A DNA stretch of 64,000 nucleotides from Pseudanabaena sp. (lineage in GTDB: Bacteria; Cyanobacteriota; Cyanobacteriia; Pseudanabaenales; Pseudanabaenaceae), in the NCBI GenBank assembly GCA_003249035.1, contig QBMK01000018.1, forward strand, positions 17,229 to 81,228, written 5' to 3'. Position 1 is the first letter of the stretch. Every line of letters starts with the position of its first letter. The notes beneath the pieces were generated by a model. That model had not been told where the DNA came from. It made no database searches and was given only the letters and a program-made list of their open reading frames with translations. Position numbers and translations under genes: made by a program. Shown here piece after piece: positions 44,235-55,251 of the stretch.

Positions 44235-46271
44235 CTAGCTAGCTAGAGATTCGTAAATTGCCTGATTGAAGATCACACGTCCTGCACTGGTCTTAAGATA
44301 CTGAGAAATTAAGCCTCCTTCAGCATCTTCACGAATACGTCGGAAATCAAATTCCTTCACCTTCGTACCATCTTCTAAAATCGTTACTTTCGGCTCTTCG
44401 TCTTCTTTTTCTTCACCTTGACCTTCAATGATTCCTTCAAAGCGAACCCATACATTGGCATGAATATCAATTTCACCTTGTTCGTATGCAATTACGACAT
44501 CATTGAAATTGGAAAAATAGCGACCCAAACCTTTCTGCTTGTAAGGATTTTCAGTAGTGAGATAGTAACAGCCCAAAACCATATCTTGGCTAGGTGTGAC
44601 GATCGGACGACCTGTAGCCGGCGAGAGGATGTTGTTAGAAGCAAGCATCAATAGACGAGCTTCAGCCTGTGCCTCAATCGATAGAGGAACGTGAACCGCC
44701 ATTTGGTCACCATCGAAGTCAGCGTTAAAAGCAGGACATACAAGGGGATGTAGTTGGATTGCCCGACCACTAACTAGCAATGGCTCAAAAGCTTGAATAC
44801 CCAATCTGTGTAGCGTCGGCGCACGGTTTAGCATGACTGGATGTTCGCGTATAACATCCTCAAGGACATCCCAAACAGCTGGATCATTGCGTTGAATTAG
44901 TTTCTTCGCAGCTTTAATGTTATTTACCAGACCGGTTTTAATCAGGCGATGAATGACAAAAGGTTGGAATAGCTCGATCGCCATTTCCTTAGGCAAACCG
45001 CATTGATGAATCTTCAGGTTAGGCCCTACGACGATAACTGAACGACCAGAGTAGTCAACCCGTTTACCGAGCAAGTTTTGACGGAAACGACCCTGCTTAC
45101 CTTCGATGATGTCCGAGAGAGACTTGAGTGGGCGATTATTTGCACCAACAACCGTGCGTCCACGACGACCATTATCGATCAATGCATCAACAGCCTCCTG
45201 CAACATCCGCTTTTCGTTGCGGACGATAATTTCAGGCGCAAGAATTTCCTGTAATCTCGCTAGGCGATTATTACGGTTAATTACTCGACGATAGAGATCA
45301 TTTAAGTCGCTTGTAGCAAAGCGTCCACCGTCAAGCTGTACCATCGGACGCAAATCTGGAGGAATTACTGGAATGACATCCAATACCATCCAGTCGGGTC
45401 TAGAACCCGTCGCCACAAAGTTATCAACCACGCGCAGACGCTTAATTAATTTGGCGCGTTTTTGACCCTTAGAGTTTTCGATATCGGTGCGAAGACGCTC
45501 TGCTTCTTTCTCAAGATTGATATTTTGCAATAACTGCTTGATTGCTTCTGCACCAATACCTACTTCAATTCCATCTAGGACAGGATCCTCAGCATAAATC
45601 TGATCCTCAAGATCGATCCATTGATCTTCGGATAGTAATTGTTTATAAGTGAGGTTGTAGGCAGTAGCGATTACTTCTCCTACTTCTACAATTTTCCCTT
45701 CTGATGTAGCGGGAGTATGTTTGGGGTGGAGAGGGTAAGCTATTTCAGCGCCGTCAACTCCTCGCACACGAATTTCACGGCTATTTACTAGGGTAACCTC
45801 GCCATCAACATCGGACTGAATTCCAGGATTAATGACAACGTAGGCATTGAAGTAAACAATCTGCTCAACATCACGAAGAGGAATATCCAATAGAGTTGCC
45901 ATATAGCTAGGGATACCCTTGAGATACCACACATGGGTAACTGAAGCAGCCAGCTTAATAAAACCCATGCGATGACGACGTACTCGTGATTCTGTCACTT
46001 CTACGCCGCAACGTTCGCAGACAATACCGCGATGACGTACACGTTTATACTTGCCACAATGGCATTCCCAGTCCTTTGCAGGACCAAAAATCCGTTCACA
46101 AAACAAGCCATCCATTTCTGGCTTAAGTGTACGGTAGTTAATAGTTTCAGGTTTTGTGACTTCGCCAACCAAACTTCCGTTTGGTAGAACGCGCTCGCCC
46201 CACTTACGAATGCGATCGGGTGATGCCAAGCCAATCTTGACATAGTCAAATCGCTGTTCCACTTTCGCCAT
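44235..46271 (-). CDS. rpoC1: DNA-directed RNA polymerase gamma (beta' N-terminal) subunit
   Basis: A 678-aa N-terminal half of beta'. It carries the zinc ribbon [23 protein letters not shown] near residues 70-92, the clamp and rudder regions, and the catalytic motif NADFDGDQM in [21 protein letters not shown], whose three Asp bind the active-site magnesium. Split rpoC1/rpoC2 is a cyanobacterial hallmark. A 115-bp gap with a palindrome separates it from rpoC2. Confidence 0.97.
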   Translation of the reverse strand: MAKVEQRFDYVKIGLASPDRIRKWGERVLPNGSLVGEVTKPETINYRTLKPEMDGLFCERIFGPAKDWECHCGKYKRVRHRGIVCERCGVEVTESRVRRHRMGFIKLAASVTHVWYLKGIPSYMATLLDIPLRDVEQIVYFNAYVVINPGIQSDVDGEVTLVNSREIRVRGVDGAEIAYPLHPKHTPATSEGKIVEVGEVIATAYNLTYKQLLSEDQWIDLEDQIYAEDPVLDGIEVGIGAEAIKQLLQNINLEKEAERLRTDIENSKGQKRAKLIKRLRVVDNFVATGSRPDWMVLDVIPVIPPDLRPMVQLDGGRFATSDLNDLYRRVINRNNRLARLQEILAPEIIVRNEKRMLQEAVDALIDNGRRGRTVVGANNRPLKSLSDIIEGKQGRFRQNLLGKRVDYSGRSVIVVGPNLKIHQCGLPKEMAIELFQPFVIHRLIKTGLVNNIKAAKKLIQRNDPAVWDVLEDVIREHPVMLNRAPTLHRLGIQAFEPLLVSGRAIQLHPLVCPAFNADFDGDQMAVHVPLSIEAQAEARLLMLASNNILSPATGRPIVTPSQDMVLGCYYLTTENPYKQKGLGRYFSNFNDVVIAYEQGEIDIHANVWVRFEGIIEGQGEEKEDEEPKVTILEDGTKVKEFDFRRIREDAEGGLISQYLKTSAGRVIFNQAIYESLAS

Positions 46272-46331
46272 ACGTTACAACGTCCTTAATAAATTGCGTA
46301 TTTGTATTGATGAATTTTTTAGCTATGTGTT

Positions 46332-46369
46332 GATAATTCGTAATTATCAATTAGGAATTACGAATTATC
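46332..46369. repeat. Inverted repeat in the rpoB-rpoC1 gap
   Basis: Arms GATAATTCGTAATT and AATTACGAATTATC with further copies of ATCAATT in between and after. Similar AATTCGTAATT repeats are common between genes of filamentous cyanobacteria. It has no U tract and lies inside the operon. Confidence 0.65.
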
Positions 46370-46388
46370 AATTGCGAATCATCTAAAG

Positions 46389-49300
46389 TTAGTCATCATC
46401 TTCATCAAAATTGATATCGCTTCGATATGCTGACTCATAGGTGGGACGATTTGGCGTACGGCGTGAGCCAGTATCCACCATCAAATCCACTTCTGTATCT
46501 TGGTTACTACCGTCCTCAGATAGCTTGTGGACTGATACATCCAAGCATAAAGACTGAAGCTCTCGCACCAATACCTTAAAGGATTCTGGAGTCCCAGGAC
46601 GAGGAATTGCATGCCCTTTAACGATCGCATTGAGTGCTTCGTTACGTCCCGTCATGTCATCAGACTTGACTGTGAGCAACTCTTGGAGAATATAGGCAGC
46701 ACCGAAGGCTTCCAATGCCCATACTTCCATTTCTCCAAAACGCTGACCACCCTGTTGAGCTTTACCACCAAGAGGCTGCTGCGTAACTAATGAGTAAGGA
46801 CCAGTCGAACGAGCATGGATCTTGTCATCGACAAGGTGAACTAGTTTCAGCATATATGCTTTACCAACAGTCACTGGCTGATCAAATGGCTCACCAGTAC
46901 GTCCGTCATAAACGACCAATTTGCCCGGAAATTCATCATTAAAGATCCAGTCTTTGCCAGTATGCTTGCGGGCATGTTCTAGCTGACCATTCACTAACTC
47001 TCTTGAAGCCTCTTCGCCGTACATTTCATCAAATGGCACGATTTTGAAACGAGCATTCAAGTTTTCCGCAGCCCAACCGAGCAAGCACTCAAATACCTGT
47101 CCAACGTTCATCCGTGAAGGTACACCCAGAGGGTTCAATACGATATCAAGAGGAGTACCATCTGGTAAGAAAGGCATATCTTCTTTCGGCAAAATGCGCG
47201 AAATAATGCCCTTGTTACCATGGCGACCTGCCATCTTATCTCCGACTTGGATCTTGCGTTTTTGTGCGACATAGACGCGGACGACCATGTTTGCCCCAGG
47301 GGGTAACTCATCGCCTTGTTCGCGAGTAAATACGCGCACATCTACTACACGTCCCTTTTCACCGTTAGGCACGCGCAAAGAGTTATCTCTGACATCACGA
47401 GCTTTTTCACCAAAGATCGCTCTGAGAAGTTTTTCTTCAGGCGGCTGGTCGGATTCACCTTTAGGTGTCACCTTACCCACAAGGATTTCTCCAGAACTTA
47501 CCCAAGCACCAATGCGGATAATGCCCTGCTCATCAAGGTTGCGGAGCGAATCTTCACCGACGTTAGGAATTTCGCGAGTGATTTCTTCGGGGCCGAGCTT
47601 GGTTTGCCTTGCCTCAATTTCGTATTTTTCAACGTGAATTGAGGTGTAAACGTCATCAATTACCAAACGCTCATTGATTAGAATTGCGTCTTCGTAGTTG
47701 TAGCCTTCCCAAGGCATATAAGCAACGAGAATGTTCTGTCCAAGAGCGATTTCGCCGCCTTCGGTTGCTGAACCATCGGCAAGAACTTGTCCTGAAACCA
47801 CAGTATCACCAACCCAAACCAGAGGACGCTGATTTAGGCAGGTGTCTTGGTTCGATCGCTGATATTTTTGCAGGCGGTAGCTGCTCTCTAGTCCAGTATC
47901 ATCAGCCTTGACACGAATCTCATCGGCAGATACATAGGAGACTTCGCCTGTAACTCGCGAGACGATCACCATACCTGAGTCACGAGCGGCTTGAGCTTCT
48001 AGCCCAGTACCAACAAGAGGACGCTCAGGACGCAATAGTGGTACTGCTTGACGCTGCATGTTAGATCCCATCAGAGCTCGGTTTGCGTCATCATGCTCAA
48101 GGAATGGAATGAGCGATGTTGCTACCGAGATAATCTGTACGGGTGAAACCGCAACATAGTCGATTTCCTCAGGCGTTGCTGTTCCCCATTCTTGACGATA
48201 GCGAATCGGTACAATTTCGCTAAAGATGTAGCCTTCCTCATTGGTGGCTACGTCGCCAGGAGCTACACGGAATTCATCTTCTTCATCGGCTGTCATGTAG
48301 ACAGGTTCTTCGTTCTTATGTACGCGACCGTTTTCGACCGCATAGTAAGGAGTTTCAATGAAGCCGTATTGGTTCACGCGAGCGTGAGTTGCTAGAGAAC
48401 CGATTAGACCAGCGTTAGGACCTTCAGGAGTTTCAATGGGGCAGATACGACCATAATGGCTAGGGTGAATATCCCGCACAGCAAAGCCTGCACGTTCACG
48501 AGTTAGACCGCCAGGTCCAAGAGCGCTAAGACGACGCTTGTGAGTTAGCTCAGCGAGAGGATTGGTTTGATCCATGAACTGCGATAGTTGACTAGAACCA
48601 AAGAATTCTTTGATTGCGGCTACTAAAGGTTTAGGGTTTACCAAAGAAGCTGGTGTAAGCGCATCAACATCAGAAACAGTCATCCGTTCGCGAATGATCC
48701 GCTCTAGACGGTTTAAGCCAACACGTACTTGGTTTTGCAGCAATTCACCAACTGACCTGACGCGACGGTTGCCCAAGTGGTCAATGTCATCAATTTCACC
48801 AATGTCAAACTTGAGATTGATCAGGTAATTGATGGCAGTGAGAATATCCTTCTCGGTTAAAACCCGCATGGTGTCAGGGGTATTCAATCGTAATTTCTTG
48901 TTGAGCTTATAACGTCCAACCTTTCCGAGGTCATAACGTTTTGGGTCAAAAAAGCGCGAACGCAATAGTTCACGACCACCGGACTCTGTAGGTGGTTCAC
49001 CTGGACGCAGTTTCCGATAAAGTTCTTTGAGTGCTTCGTCTTCGTCAAACTGACCTTCTTTGTCAATTGTTTTCTGGAAGTACTCACGGTGAGTAAGAGC
49101 ATCAAGAATTTCGGCATCACTCAAGCCGATCGCTTTGAGTAGCACCTGTGCAGAAAGTTTACGAGTTTTGTCAATACGAACCCATACAAGATCATTCTTG
49201 TCGGTTTCAAATTTCAGCCATGCTCCTCGGTTAGGAATAAGGCTGGCGTTGTATGTGCGGCGACCATTCTTGTCAATCTCTTGTTTGTAATAAACCCCAG

Positions 49301-49691
49301 GGCTACGCACAATCTGATTGACGATGACTCGCTCAGCACCGTTGATAATAAATGTTCCACGATCTGTCATTAGAGGCAGATCGCCGATAAAAACTTCTTG
49401 CTCCTTTATTTCTCCTGTTTCTTTGTTAATAAGCCTCGTGGGAACGTACATCTGTACGGCATAGGTGGCATCCCGACGTTTGGACTCATCAACACTGTAT
49501 TTTGGTCGCTTGAGTTTATAATCTTTGGCAATGAAATGGAGTTCCATTTTGCCCGTATAATCTGTAATCGGTGAGAAACTCTCAAGCTCTTCAATAAGTC
49601 CTTCTTCTAGGAACCATCGAAAACTCTCCCGCTGGATTTCTACAAGATCTGGTAGAACGAAGGCAGGAGTAACAAGAGTAGGCTTATTCAT
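46389..49691 (-). CDS. rpoB: DNA-directed RNA polymerase beta subunit
   Basis: An 1100-aa protein of normal cyanobacterial length. The rifampicin region [62 protein letters not shown] and the C-terminal [29 protein letters not shown] are intact, and the end [21 protein letters not shown] is canonical. The start is ATG 49691. It is the first gene of rpoB-rpoC1-rpoC2, preceded by a good promoter at 49760-49789. Confidence 0.97.
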   Translation of the reverse strand: MNKPTLVTPAFVLPDLVEIQRESFRWFLEEGLIEELESFSPITDYTGKMELHFIAKDYKLKRPKYSVDESKRRDATYAVQMYVPTRLINKETGEIKEQEVFIGDLPLMTDRGTFIINGAERVIVNQIVRSPGVYYKQEIDKNGRRTYNASLIPNRGAWLKFETDKNDLVWVRIDKTRKLSAQVLLKAIGLSDAEILDALTHREYFQKTIDKEGQFDEDEALKELYRKLRPGEPPTESGGRELLRSRFFDPKRYDLGKVGRYKLNKKLRLNTPDTMRVLTEKDILTAINYLINLKFDIGEIDDIDHLGNRRVRSVGELLQNQVRVGLNRLERIIRERMTVSDVDALTPASLVNPKPLVAAIKEFFGSSQLSQFMDQTNPLAELTHKRRLSALGPGGLTRERAGFAVRDIHPSHYGRICPIETPEGPNAGLIGSLATHARVNQYGFIETPYYAVENGRVHKNEEPVYMTADEEDEFRVAPGDVATNEEGYIFSEIVPIRYRQEWGTATPEEIDYVAVSPVQIISVATSLIPFLEHDDANRALMGSNMQRQAVPLLRPERPLVGTGLEAQAARDSGMVIVSRVTGEVSYVSADEIRVKADDTGLESSYRLQKYQRSNQDTCLNQRPLVWVGDTVVSGQVLADGSATEGGEIALGQNILVAYMPWEGYNYEDAILINERLVIDDVYTSIHVEKYEIEARQTKLGPEEITREIPNVGEDSLRNLDEQGIIRIGAWVSSGEILVGKVTPKGESDQPPEEKLLRAIFGEKARDVRDNSLRVPNGEKGRVVDVRVFTREQGDELPPGANMVVRVYVAQKRKIQVGDKMAGRHGNKGIISRILPKEDMPFLPDGTPLDIVLNPLGVPSRMNVGQVFECLLGWAAENLNARFKIVPFDEMYGEEASRELVNGQLEHARKHTGKDWIFNDEFPGKLVVYDGRTGEPFDQPVTVGKAYMLKLVHLVDDKIHARSTGPYSLVTQQPLGGKAQQGGQRFGEMEVWALEAFGAAYILQELLTVKSDDMTGRNEALNAIVKGHAIPRPGTPESFKVLVRELQSLCLDVSVHKLSEDGSNQDTEVDLMVDTGSRRTPNRPTYESAYRSDINFDEDDD

Positions 49692-49759
49692 GCACTAAGT
49701 GACTGCAGTTTTAGTGGGCGGAGGATATGTCTAGATTTGACTCAAGACATAAGCTCATT

Positions 49760-49789
49760 ATCCTAACTCAGCTGTGATCTAATTGTCAA
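49760..49789 (-). promoter_or_regulatory. Sigma-70-type promoter of rpoB
   Basis: On the minus strand TTGACA (49784-49789), an 18-bp spacer and TAGGAT (49760-49765) fit a housekeeping promoter. The -10 box is about 70 bp before the rpoB ATG and lies just downstream of the gcvT terminator. Confidence 0.7.
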
Positions 49790-49809
49790 GCTCTTTTTCC
49801 ATGCAACCC

Positions 49810-49854
49810 AATTTTAAGATTTATCGCGCCGATGGCGCGATAAATCTTAAAATT
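49810..49854 (-). terminator. Terminator of gcvT
   Basis: A 21-bp perfect stem with loop GAT (apex GCGCC-GAT-GGCGC) starting 12 bp after the gcvT stop. It separates gcvT from the rpoB promoter. Confidence 0.87.
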
Positions 49855-49865
49855 AACAGAAAAAA

Positions 49866-50954
49866 TCACAAGAAGTTTCGTTTGGTAACTTTGGCTGGAA
49901 ATTCTTTGTCGCGAATTTGGACTTGGAGAATTTGCCCCATTTTTGCAAGTTCAGATGGGACATAGCCAAAGGCGATCGCTTTGCCTAATGTTGGTGACAT
50001 TGTTCCACTGGTGACAAGCCCGACAGTTTCGTCTTCATAACGAATGGGATAATCATGACGAGCGATATTGCGACCTTCTAATTCTAAACCGATTAATTTG
50101 CGGGTGACTCCATTCTGTTTTTGCTCTTCTAAAACTTCGCGACCAATAAAATCACCTTTCTCTTTGAGATGCACGATCCAATTAAGATCTGCTTCGAGAG
50201 GTGTGATCGTGTCATTCATGTCTTGACCATAGAGATGCATTCCTGCTTCCAGACGCAAGGTGTCACGACAACCTAAGCCACAAGGTACAACACCAAGATC
50301 GAGTAATTTTTGCCAAAGCGCTTTACCCGTTTCGATATCAGTCATGATTTCGCAGCCATCTTCCCCTGTATAGCCCGTCCGAGCAATAAAGCTGGATGTT
50401 CCCAAAATATCGGTGCGAGTATGCCCAAATCGCAAACGCGGTAATTTCAATAAATCCGCTGTTACTAACTCTTGTAATGTAGCGATCGCAGTTTTGCCTT
50501 GTACAGCAATCAAGGTTTGCGATGCCGAGTTATCAATCAAGCGATCGCCTAAGTGCTGTTGTAACAATGCTTTGTCTTTGTCAGTGGTCGAGGCATTGAC
50601 AATTACTGACCAATTTTCGCGATCGCCTTCAGGTTCATGACGATAAAAAATCACATCGTCAATAATTCCTGCCTGCTCATTGAGTAAAACTGTATAGAGT
50701 GCTTGCCCAACTTTTAATCGTCCTAAGTTCGATGGCACAAGTTTGTTCAAGGCTTCGAGAACGCCTTCACCTGCGATCGCAAATTTGCCCATATGCGACA
50801 CATCAAACATCCCCACCTGTGATCGCACGGCATTATGTTCAGCGACCAGCCCTTTGTATTGAACGGGCATCTCCCAACCACCAAATTCCACTAATCGCGC
50901 ACCAGAAGCTACATGGAGGTCGTAAAGAGGAGTGCGTTTGAGAGGAGGAGTCAT
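49866..50954 (-). CDS. gcvT: Aminomethyltransferase, glycine cleavage T protein
   Basis: A 362-aa protein with the folate-binding fold: LYDLHVASGARLVEFGGWEMPVQYKGLVAEHNAVRSQVGMFDVSHMGKFAI at the N-terminus, RTGYTGEDGCEIM in the middle and VTSGTMSPTLGKAIAFGYV near the end. It moves the methylene unit from the lipoyl H protein to tetrahydrofolate, part of photorespiratory glycine breakdown. Other gcv genes are not in the window, and no glycine riboswitch is visible upstream. Confidence 0.95.
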   Translation of the reverse strand: MTPPLKRTPLYDLHVASGARLVEFGGWEMPVQYKGLVAEHNAVRSQVGMFDVSHMGKFAIAGEGVLEALNKLVPSNLGRLKVGQALYTVLLNEQAGIIDDVIFYRHEPEGDRENWSVIVNASTTDKDKALLQQHLGDRLIDNSASQTLIAVQGKTAIATLQELVTADLLKLPRLRFGHTRTDILGTSSFIARTGYTGEDGCEIMTDIETGKALWQKLLDLGVVPCGLGCRDTLRLEAGMHLYGQDMNDTITPLEADLNWIVHLKEKGDFIGREVLEEQKQNGVTRKLIGLELEGRNIARHDYPIRYEDETVGLVTSGTMSPTLGKAIAFGYVPSELAKMGQILQVQIRDKEFPAKVTKRNFL

Positions 50955-51209
50955 GATTATCCTTAATAATTATGCAATCAGAATTATATTGTCGGGAAGA
51001 GAAAAAATGAGCTTAGTAAATGATGACTCAATATAGGAAGGACTGTAACGTGCAGTTTTGTCCCAAAGAAAAGATCTGTCTAGTACTTAGCGATACATTA
51101 GAGAGACAAAGAAATCCACAACAATTTCCTGAATTTTAAATCTTCGTATTCTAACTTTTCTAGCTTACGCTTAGAATAAAGCTACTGAGCCTTACTTAAA
51201 TAAATATTT

Positions 51210-52091
51210 ATGGTTGTGCGTCCCCTCAAATTGCCCTTGTTAATTGGTCTGAGTTTGTTGGCAGCGATCGCGGCCATAATGTTTGGGGTATCTCGTGCCG
51301 ATGCATTGCAAGCGATGCTTAGACCCAATACCCCAAAGCTTGGAGATACTATATCAGTATGGATTTCAACTAACCAAACTTCAGGCTTACCACCAACAGT
51401 ATCAGTTAATAGTAAGCAATTTCCTGCCTTTGCGATGTCCCCAAATCGTTGGCGAGCATTCATTCCTACGACTCCGCTTGATAAAGCGGGACTTCGCCAA
51501 GTGGTGGTGACGGCTGATGGCTTACAGCAAAATTTGCCGATGCAATTAGGCGATCGCAAGTTTCCCACTCAAAGTATTTGGATTAATGATTCAGGTGGTG
51601 GATCGGAGCCAACCGATTATGAATGGGATAAGGTCTCGGCTTTTAAAAAACTAGTTACTCCGCAGAAATTTTGGAATGGCGCTTTTCTGAGACCTAATGA
51701 TGGTGAGATTACGACAGGTTTTGGAGTGCAGCGCTATTACAATGGTGAATTTGCTAATGACTATTACCATCGTGGTGTGGACTATGCAGGAGATACTGGT
51801 TCGCCCGTGACCGCCCCAGCTTCTGGCTATATCCGTTTAGTAGGGACACTAGCTCAGGGCTTTCTGTTGCATGGCAATACGATCGGATTGGATCACGGTC
51901 AGGGCGTAGAGAGTATCTTTTTGCATCTCAGTAAAATTTATGTAAAAGAAGGAGATTTTGTGAAGGCTGGTCAAGTAATTGGTGCAGTCGGCGCAACAGG
52001 TGCGGTTACGGGTCCTCATTTACATTGGGGACTTTATGTAAATGGTGAAGCGATCGATCCTGTCGCATGGCGATACGAAGGTATTGAATAA
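51210..52091 (+). CDS. Exported M23 family peptidoglycan peptidase
   Basis: A 293-aa protein. An N-terminal hydrophobic segment (LKLPLLIGLSLLAAIAAIMFGVSRADA) is a signal peptide or anchor, a beta-rich domain covers about residues 30-135 (RPNTPKLGDTISVWISTN...), and the LytM/M23 domain follows. Its zinc-binding motifs are complete: HRGVDYAG near 189 and HLHWGLYVNG near 270, with HLSKIYVKEGDFVKAGQVIG between. It should cut peptide cross-links in the wall or activate amidases. It diverges from gcvT. Confidence 0.92.
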   Translation: MVVRPLKLPLLIGLSLLAAIAAIMFGVSRADALQAMLRPNTPKLGDTISVWISTNQTSGLPPTVSVNSKQFPAFAMSPNRWRAFIPTTPLDKAGLRQVVVTADGLQQNLPMQLGDRKFPTQSIWINDSGGGSEPTDYEWDKVSAFKKLVTPQKFWNGAFLRPNDGEITTGFGVQRYYNGEFANDYYHRGVDYAGDTGSPVTAPASGYIRLVGTLAQGFLLHGNTIGLDHGQGVESIFLHLSKIYVKEGDFVKAGQVIGAVGATGAVTGPHLHWGLYVNGEAIDPVAWRYEGIE

Positions 52092-52162
52092 TCCAAGAAC
52101 TTGGGAGGCTAGCTAAAATCTCAAGTTTGCTAAAAATTCTAAAGTCATGTGAGGAGAAAATC

Positions 52163-52215
52163 AAAACCCCAAAGAGAGTGGCGGCACATTGCGCCGCCAC
52201 TCTCTTTGGGGTTTT
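52163..52215. terminator. Terminator of the M23 gene
   Basis: A 23-bp perfect stem (AAAACCCCAAAGAGAGTGGC... and its complement) about 70 bp after the stop codon. The outer AAAACCCCAAA word is shared with element A2. Confidence 0.8.
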
Positions 52216-52225
52216 CGTCAAGTGT

Positions 52226-52280
52226 AAAACCCAAGAATTGATTGGCGTCGCGGAGCGACGCCAATCAATTCTTGGGTTTT
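52226..52280. repeat. Family C palindrome, copy C3
   Basis: A 26-bp perfect stem with loop GGA containing CCAAGAATTGATTGGCG. It lies 10 bp after the previous palindrome and 22 bp from the comEC stop, so each convergent gene has its own hairpin. Confidence 0.8.
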
Positions 52281-52302
52281 GGTAGGATTCTCCAAAACTT
52301 TC

Positions 52303-54654
52303 TTAGATTGGCGATCGCGTGTCTTGTTGATCGCGTAGGGTATGAAAATCTTTTTCAGGAGTCCATTGAATCGCGCCATCGCGACCTGTATAAAACACTC
52401 TGATTTTGGATTCATAAAGTTGATTGACCATGGCTTCCACGACACTAGTTGCAGAGGCGATCGCTATTTTCGGATTAATCGCTTGCAAAACCTCTGGCTC
52501 TATTTGCCCACCTGTCCACCAGAGAATATTCGCTGATAGTTTGGGAAGTAGATCTTTTTTAGTGGCGATCGCTTGTTGAGATTTTGGATCGGCATTAGGC
52601 AGAAGCAACCAAGTTAGTTCCCCAGTTTTAATTTTTAAAACATCAGGGGATTGATTGAGCAGTTGAATCTCCACTTGATTGTTAACTGTTAATGTTTCAC
52701 CAGCCTTAAGAGATGCTAATGGAGTTTTGGCATTGGCTAGAGATTGTTGGAGATTTTGATAAGGTTTAGGCGTGACACCAACACTAATATCTCTAAACTG
52801 GGCGATCACTACTGAGTCAGATATCAGCTCATTCCAACCGTCGCTAGCATCGGGCTGCGTATCGGTAGCTATCGCCCAATCAAGACGATTAACGCCAAGC
52901 TTTTGTAAAAATGGCTGCAACGTAAAACTGGCAAATTGCCGATCGCCACTATTAATTAGCACTGTTTGATTTTGATTTCTGATCAACATGATCGGGACAT
53001 CATTAAATGCTGGTAATGTCACTTGAAAAGTATTTGCTTGAGCGATCGCATTTGGAACAAATAGCACGACACAAGCTAAAACAAAGGCGATCGTCCAACG
53101 CTGCATTTTGCCAAACCAAGGAACAAGCCAAATCGCCATGAATAATGCATAGGCAATGAACATTTGCCAGAGATGAATCGAGCCCACACTTGTACTAGCA
53201 CTGGGCAAAGTATTCACCCATTGGGCTATCTCAATTGTCCAACGTAGCAATGGATAGAGTAACCATGCGATCGCCGCACCAATCGGCACAAAGACTATTC
53301 CTAATAGCCCACTAATAATGCCGCCATAGGTGGATATCAACACTAGGGGTGTAGTCAAGACATTGGCGATCAAGCTGTAGGGAGAAAGTTTGCCAAATAC
53401 TAGTAGCTGTAAAGGCAATGTCCAGATATAAGCGGCGATTGGTACTGATAACAATTCGGCGATCGTTGGGGGCAGCCATTCTAAACGTTCGGCAATCGAT
53501 CGTGAGCTGGTGAGTAGACCAAACGTAGCAAGAAAACTAAACTGAAATCCTAAATCCCAAATCCATAGTGGTTGGTATAACAATAACAAGACAGCTGTAA
53601 CTAGTAAACCAATAACAGGACGACTACGGCGTTGCACCACTAAACCAATCAAACTGCCGAAGCCCATCACAACGGCTCGTAAAATTGACGGGCTGGCACC
53701 CGTAAGTAATAAATATCCTGCCAAACTAAGGCTGCCGATCGCAAATTGCATCTTTAAAGATTTATTCCGACTCAAGGCGATCGCAGCACCTAACACCAAT
53801 GTCACCTGAAATCCTGAAGCTGCAAGTACTGCCGCCAATCCCGCTTGAATAAAAGCATCCTTCAGATCGCTCGGCAAATCTACAGCTCGACTACCCAAAA
53901 CCAATGAGCTAAGCAACGCACCTTCTGGCACACCTGCACCCATCACATGGGCACGGACAATCCGACTCACAAACCACCATTCGCCAAAAAAAGGAGCATC
54001 GCTTTTTTCAATTAGCGATCGCCCATTCATTCCTGCGAACACGCCTTCGCGTGCTAAGTAAGATTTAAAATCAAAGGCTCCAAAATTATCCGCCCGATTT
54101 GGTACGTATAATCTTCCTGAAAGCTCGACCTCCTGTCCTGAGCGTAAACCTGTTGCTTCAATCAATGGCACGGTCACATATAATTTGCCGGATGCCGCTA
54201 CAAACTTATTAGCCTCATCGGGCTTGGTTTCCGTATTGCTGCTGCTAGGATTCGCCTCAGTATTTTGGATAAGATTTTTGATATTCAATTTCCCAGAGGT
54301 ATTTATCTCTTTTACCTCTAGCAAAAATCTCGCCCTCTCACTCCGCGTCAAGCTAGGCGATTCGATTACTTGTCCCCGAACGATCGCATTCGATAAAGGT
54401 GCATATTTAGAAATATCTTCAACTTGAGGTTGGGGAGTGCGAAATTTTACGTAAAAGCAAGCAAAGATAGCAACTAATGTGGCGACCAGATAAACCCAAC
54501 GTTTTGGGCCCAAGCGCCAAATTTTAGGAGCCACCAACGATAAGCCTAACCCGATACCAAAAACTGTATAGAAGCCAGTCCCATCGGGTAAAAAGCTGGC
54601 GTAGGCTCCTACTACAAAAAACAAAGCTAAAACTAAGACAACTTGCGATTTCAT
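52303..54654 (-). CDS. comEC: ComEC/Rec2 family competence protein
   Basis: A 783-aa membrane protein. Two N-terminal helices precede a soluble OB-like domain (about 75-215, ...GQEVELSGRLYVPNRADNFGAFDFKSYLAREGVF). The competence core of multiple helices follows (GLAAVLAASGFQVTLVLGAAIALSRN, GASPSILRAVVMG, LYQPLWIWDLGFQFSFLATFGLL). The C-terminal domain resembles a metallo-beta-lactamase fold, but where HxHxDH is expected it reads ATDTQPDASDGW, so it seems catalytically inactive. ComEC forms the inner membrane channel for DNA uptake. It starts 4 bp after the small zinc-ribbon gene. Confidence 0.93.
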   Translation of the reverse strand: MKSQVVLVLALFFVVGAYASFLPDGTGFYTVFGIGLGLSLVAPKIWRLGPKRWVYLVATLVAIFACFYVKFRTPQPQVEDISKYAPLSNAIVRGQVIESPSLTRSERARFLLEVKEINTSGKLNIKNLIQNTEANPSSSNTETKPDEANKFVAASGKLYVTVPLIEATGLRSGQEVELSGRLYVPNRADNFGAFDFKSYLAREGVFAGMNGRSLIEKSDAPFFGEWWFVSRIVRAHVMGAGVPEGALLSSLVLGSRAVDLPSDLKDAFIQAGLAAVLAASGFQVTLVLGAAIALSRNKSLKMQFAIGSLSLAGYLLLTGASPSILRAVVMGFGSLIGLVVQRRSRPVIGLLVTAVLLLLYQPLWIWDLGFQFSFLATFGLLTSSRSIAERLEWLPPTIAELLSVPIAAYIWTLPLQLLVFGKLSPYSLIANVLTTPLVLISTYGGIISGLLGIVFVPIGAAIAWLLYPLLRWTIEIAQWVNTLPSASTSVGSIHLWQMFIAYALFMAIWLVPWFGKMQRWTIAFVLACVVLFVPNAIAQANTFQVTLPAFNDVPIMLIRNQNQTVLINSGDRQFASFTLQPFLQKLGVNRLDWAIATDTQPDASDGWNELISDSVVIAQFRDISVGVTPKPYQNLQQSLANAKTPLASLKAGETLTVNNQVEIQLLNQSPDVLKIKTGELTWLLLPNADPKSQQAIATKKDLLPKLSANILWWTGGQIEPEVLQAINPKIAIASATSVVEAMVNQLYESKIRVFYTGRDGAIQWTPEKDFHTLRDQQDTRSPI

Positions 54655-54658
54655 CGGC

Positions 54659-54934
54659 TCAACTTAAATCGTCGTCATAATTGTTTCTAATGGCGCGATC
54701 GCTAAATTCTGAAGGTGGGCGATCGTTGCTCCAAGCCCACCAAACCGCCTGACATTCACAGTGATAAAACTCTTGCCACTTGCGTTGATGGTTTTCGGTA
54801 TAAACAGGCGATCGGCGATTAACCCACACAGCTTTAGCTTGACTGGGTGGTTGACCACATTTAGGACAACAAAACCCATTAGCATGTGTAGCCTTTTCGA
54901 CCCACTCTGGCGGAATCGGATTGAAAGCTTCCAT
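54659..54934 (-). CDS. Small zinc-ribbon-like protein, function unknown
   Basis: A 91-aa protein with FCCPKCGQPPSQAKAVWVNRRSPVY and, 38 residues after the first pair, FYHCECQAVWWAW, so a four-cysteine ribbon (CPKC...CEC) is likely. The N-terminus is MEAFNPIPPEWVEKATHANG. I do not know a function. It is just 4 bp upstream of comEC on the same strand, so the two are probably cotranscribed, which links it loosely to DNA uptake or simply to the same transcript. Confidence 0.75.
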   Translation of the reverse strand: MEAFNPIPPEWVEKATHANGFCCPKCGQPPSQAKAVWVNRRSPVYTENHQRKWQEFYHCECQAVWWAWSNDRPPSEFSDRAIRNNYDDDLS

Positions 54935-55251
54935 AAAATATAGACAGGTAGCGCAACTTCGCGGTAATTGTTTCCGGATATCTTGTCTTAAGTTAATGCA
55001 AGATTAGCAATAAATGTCCAGCGGTGCTTATTTATTTGTAATTATGTTTTTGTAAATACCTTATAGATATCTTGGTGCATAAACTCATGCAGAAGTGTAT
55101 AGAGACATAAAATGTAGGTTTAAGTTACCCTGACCTTCTCTCCCAATCAATCACAGCCTTTTTTGAAGGAATCGCTCCTTATCCCCGAACAAGCTTTAGA
55201 CGAAAGTTTTTTGCCTGAAGATTAATTACAGCAATTTACTCTAAAACCAAA
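54935..55251. other. 317-bp intergenic region
   Basis: The promoters of the diverging small genes should lie here. It also holds a 33-codon stretch (55124-55225) that looks like the end of a lost gene. No other feature is visible. Confidence 0.5.
55124..55225 (+). pseudogene. Possible gene remnant
   Basis: A frame without start codon, directly after a stop, reads VTLTFSPNQSQPF then LKESLLIPEQALDESFLPED and stop. The composition looks protein-like and the end is a typical C-terminus, but it is too short to assign. It may be chance. Confidence 0.3.

Noticed and set aside
46320-46385. CRISPR-like repeats in the rpoB-rpoC1 gap
   Set aside because: The repeats are inverted and unspaced AATT-rich words with no spacer structure. 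No CRISPR array or cas gene was seen anywhere in the window.
50955-51209. Glycine riboswitch upstream of gcvT
   Set aside because: None of the conserved aptamer blocks is visible on the minus strand.
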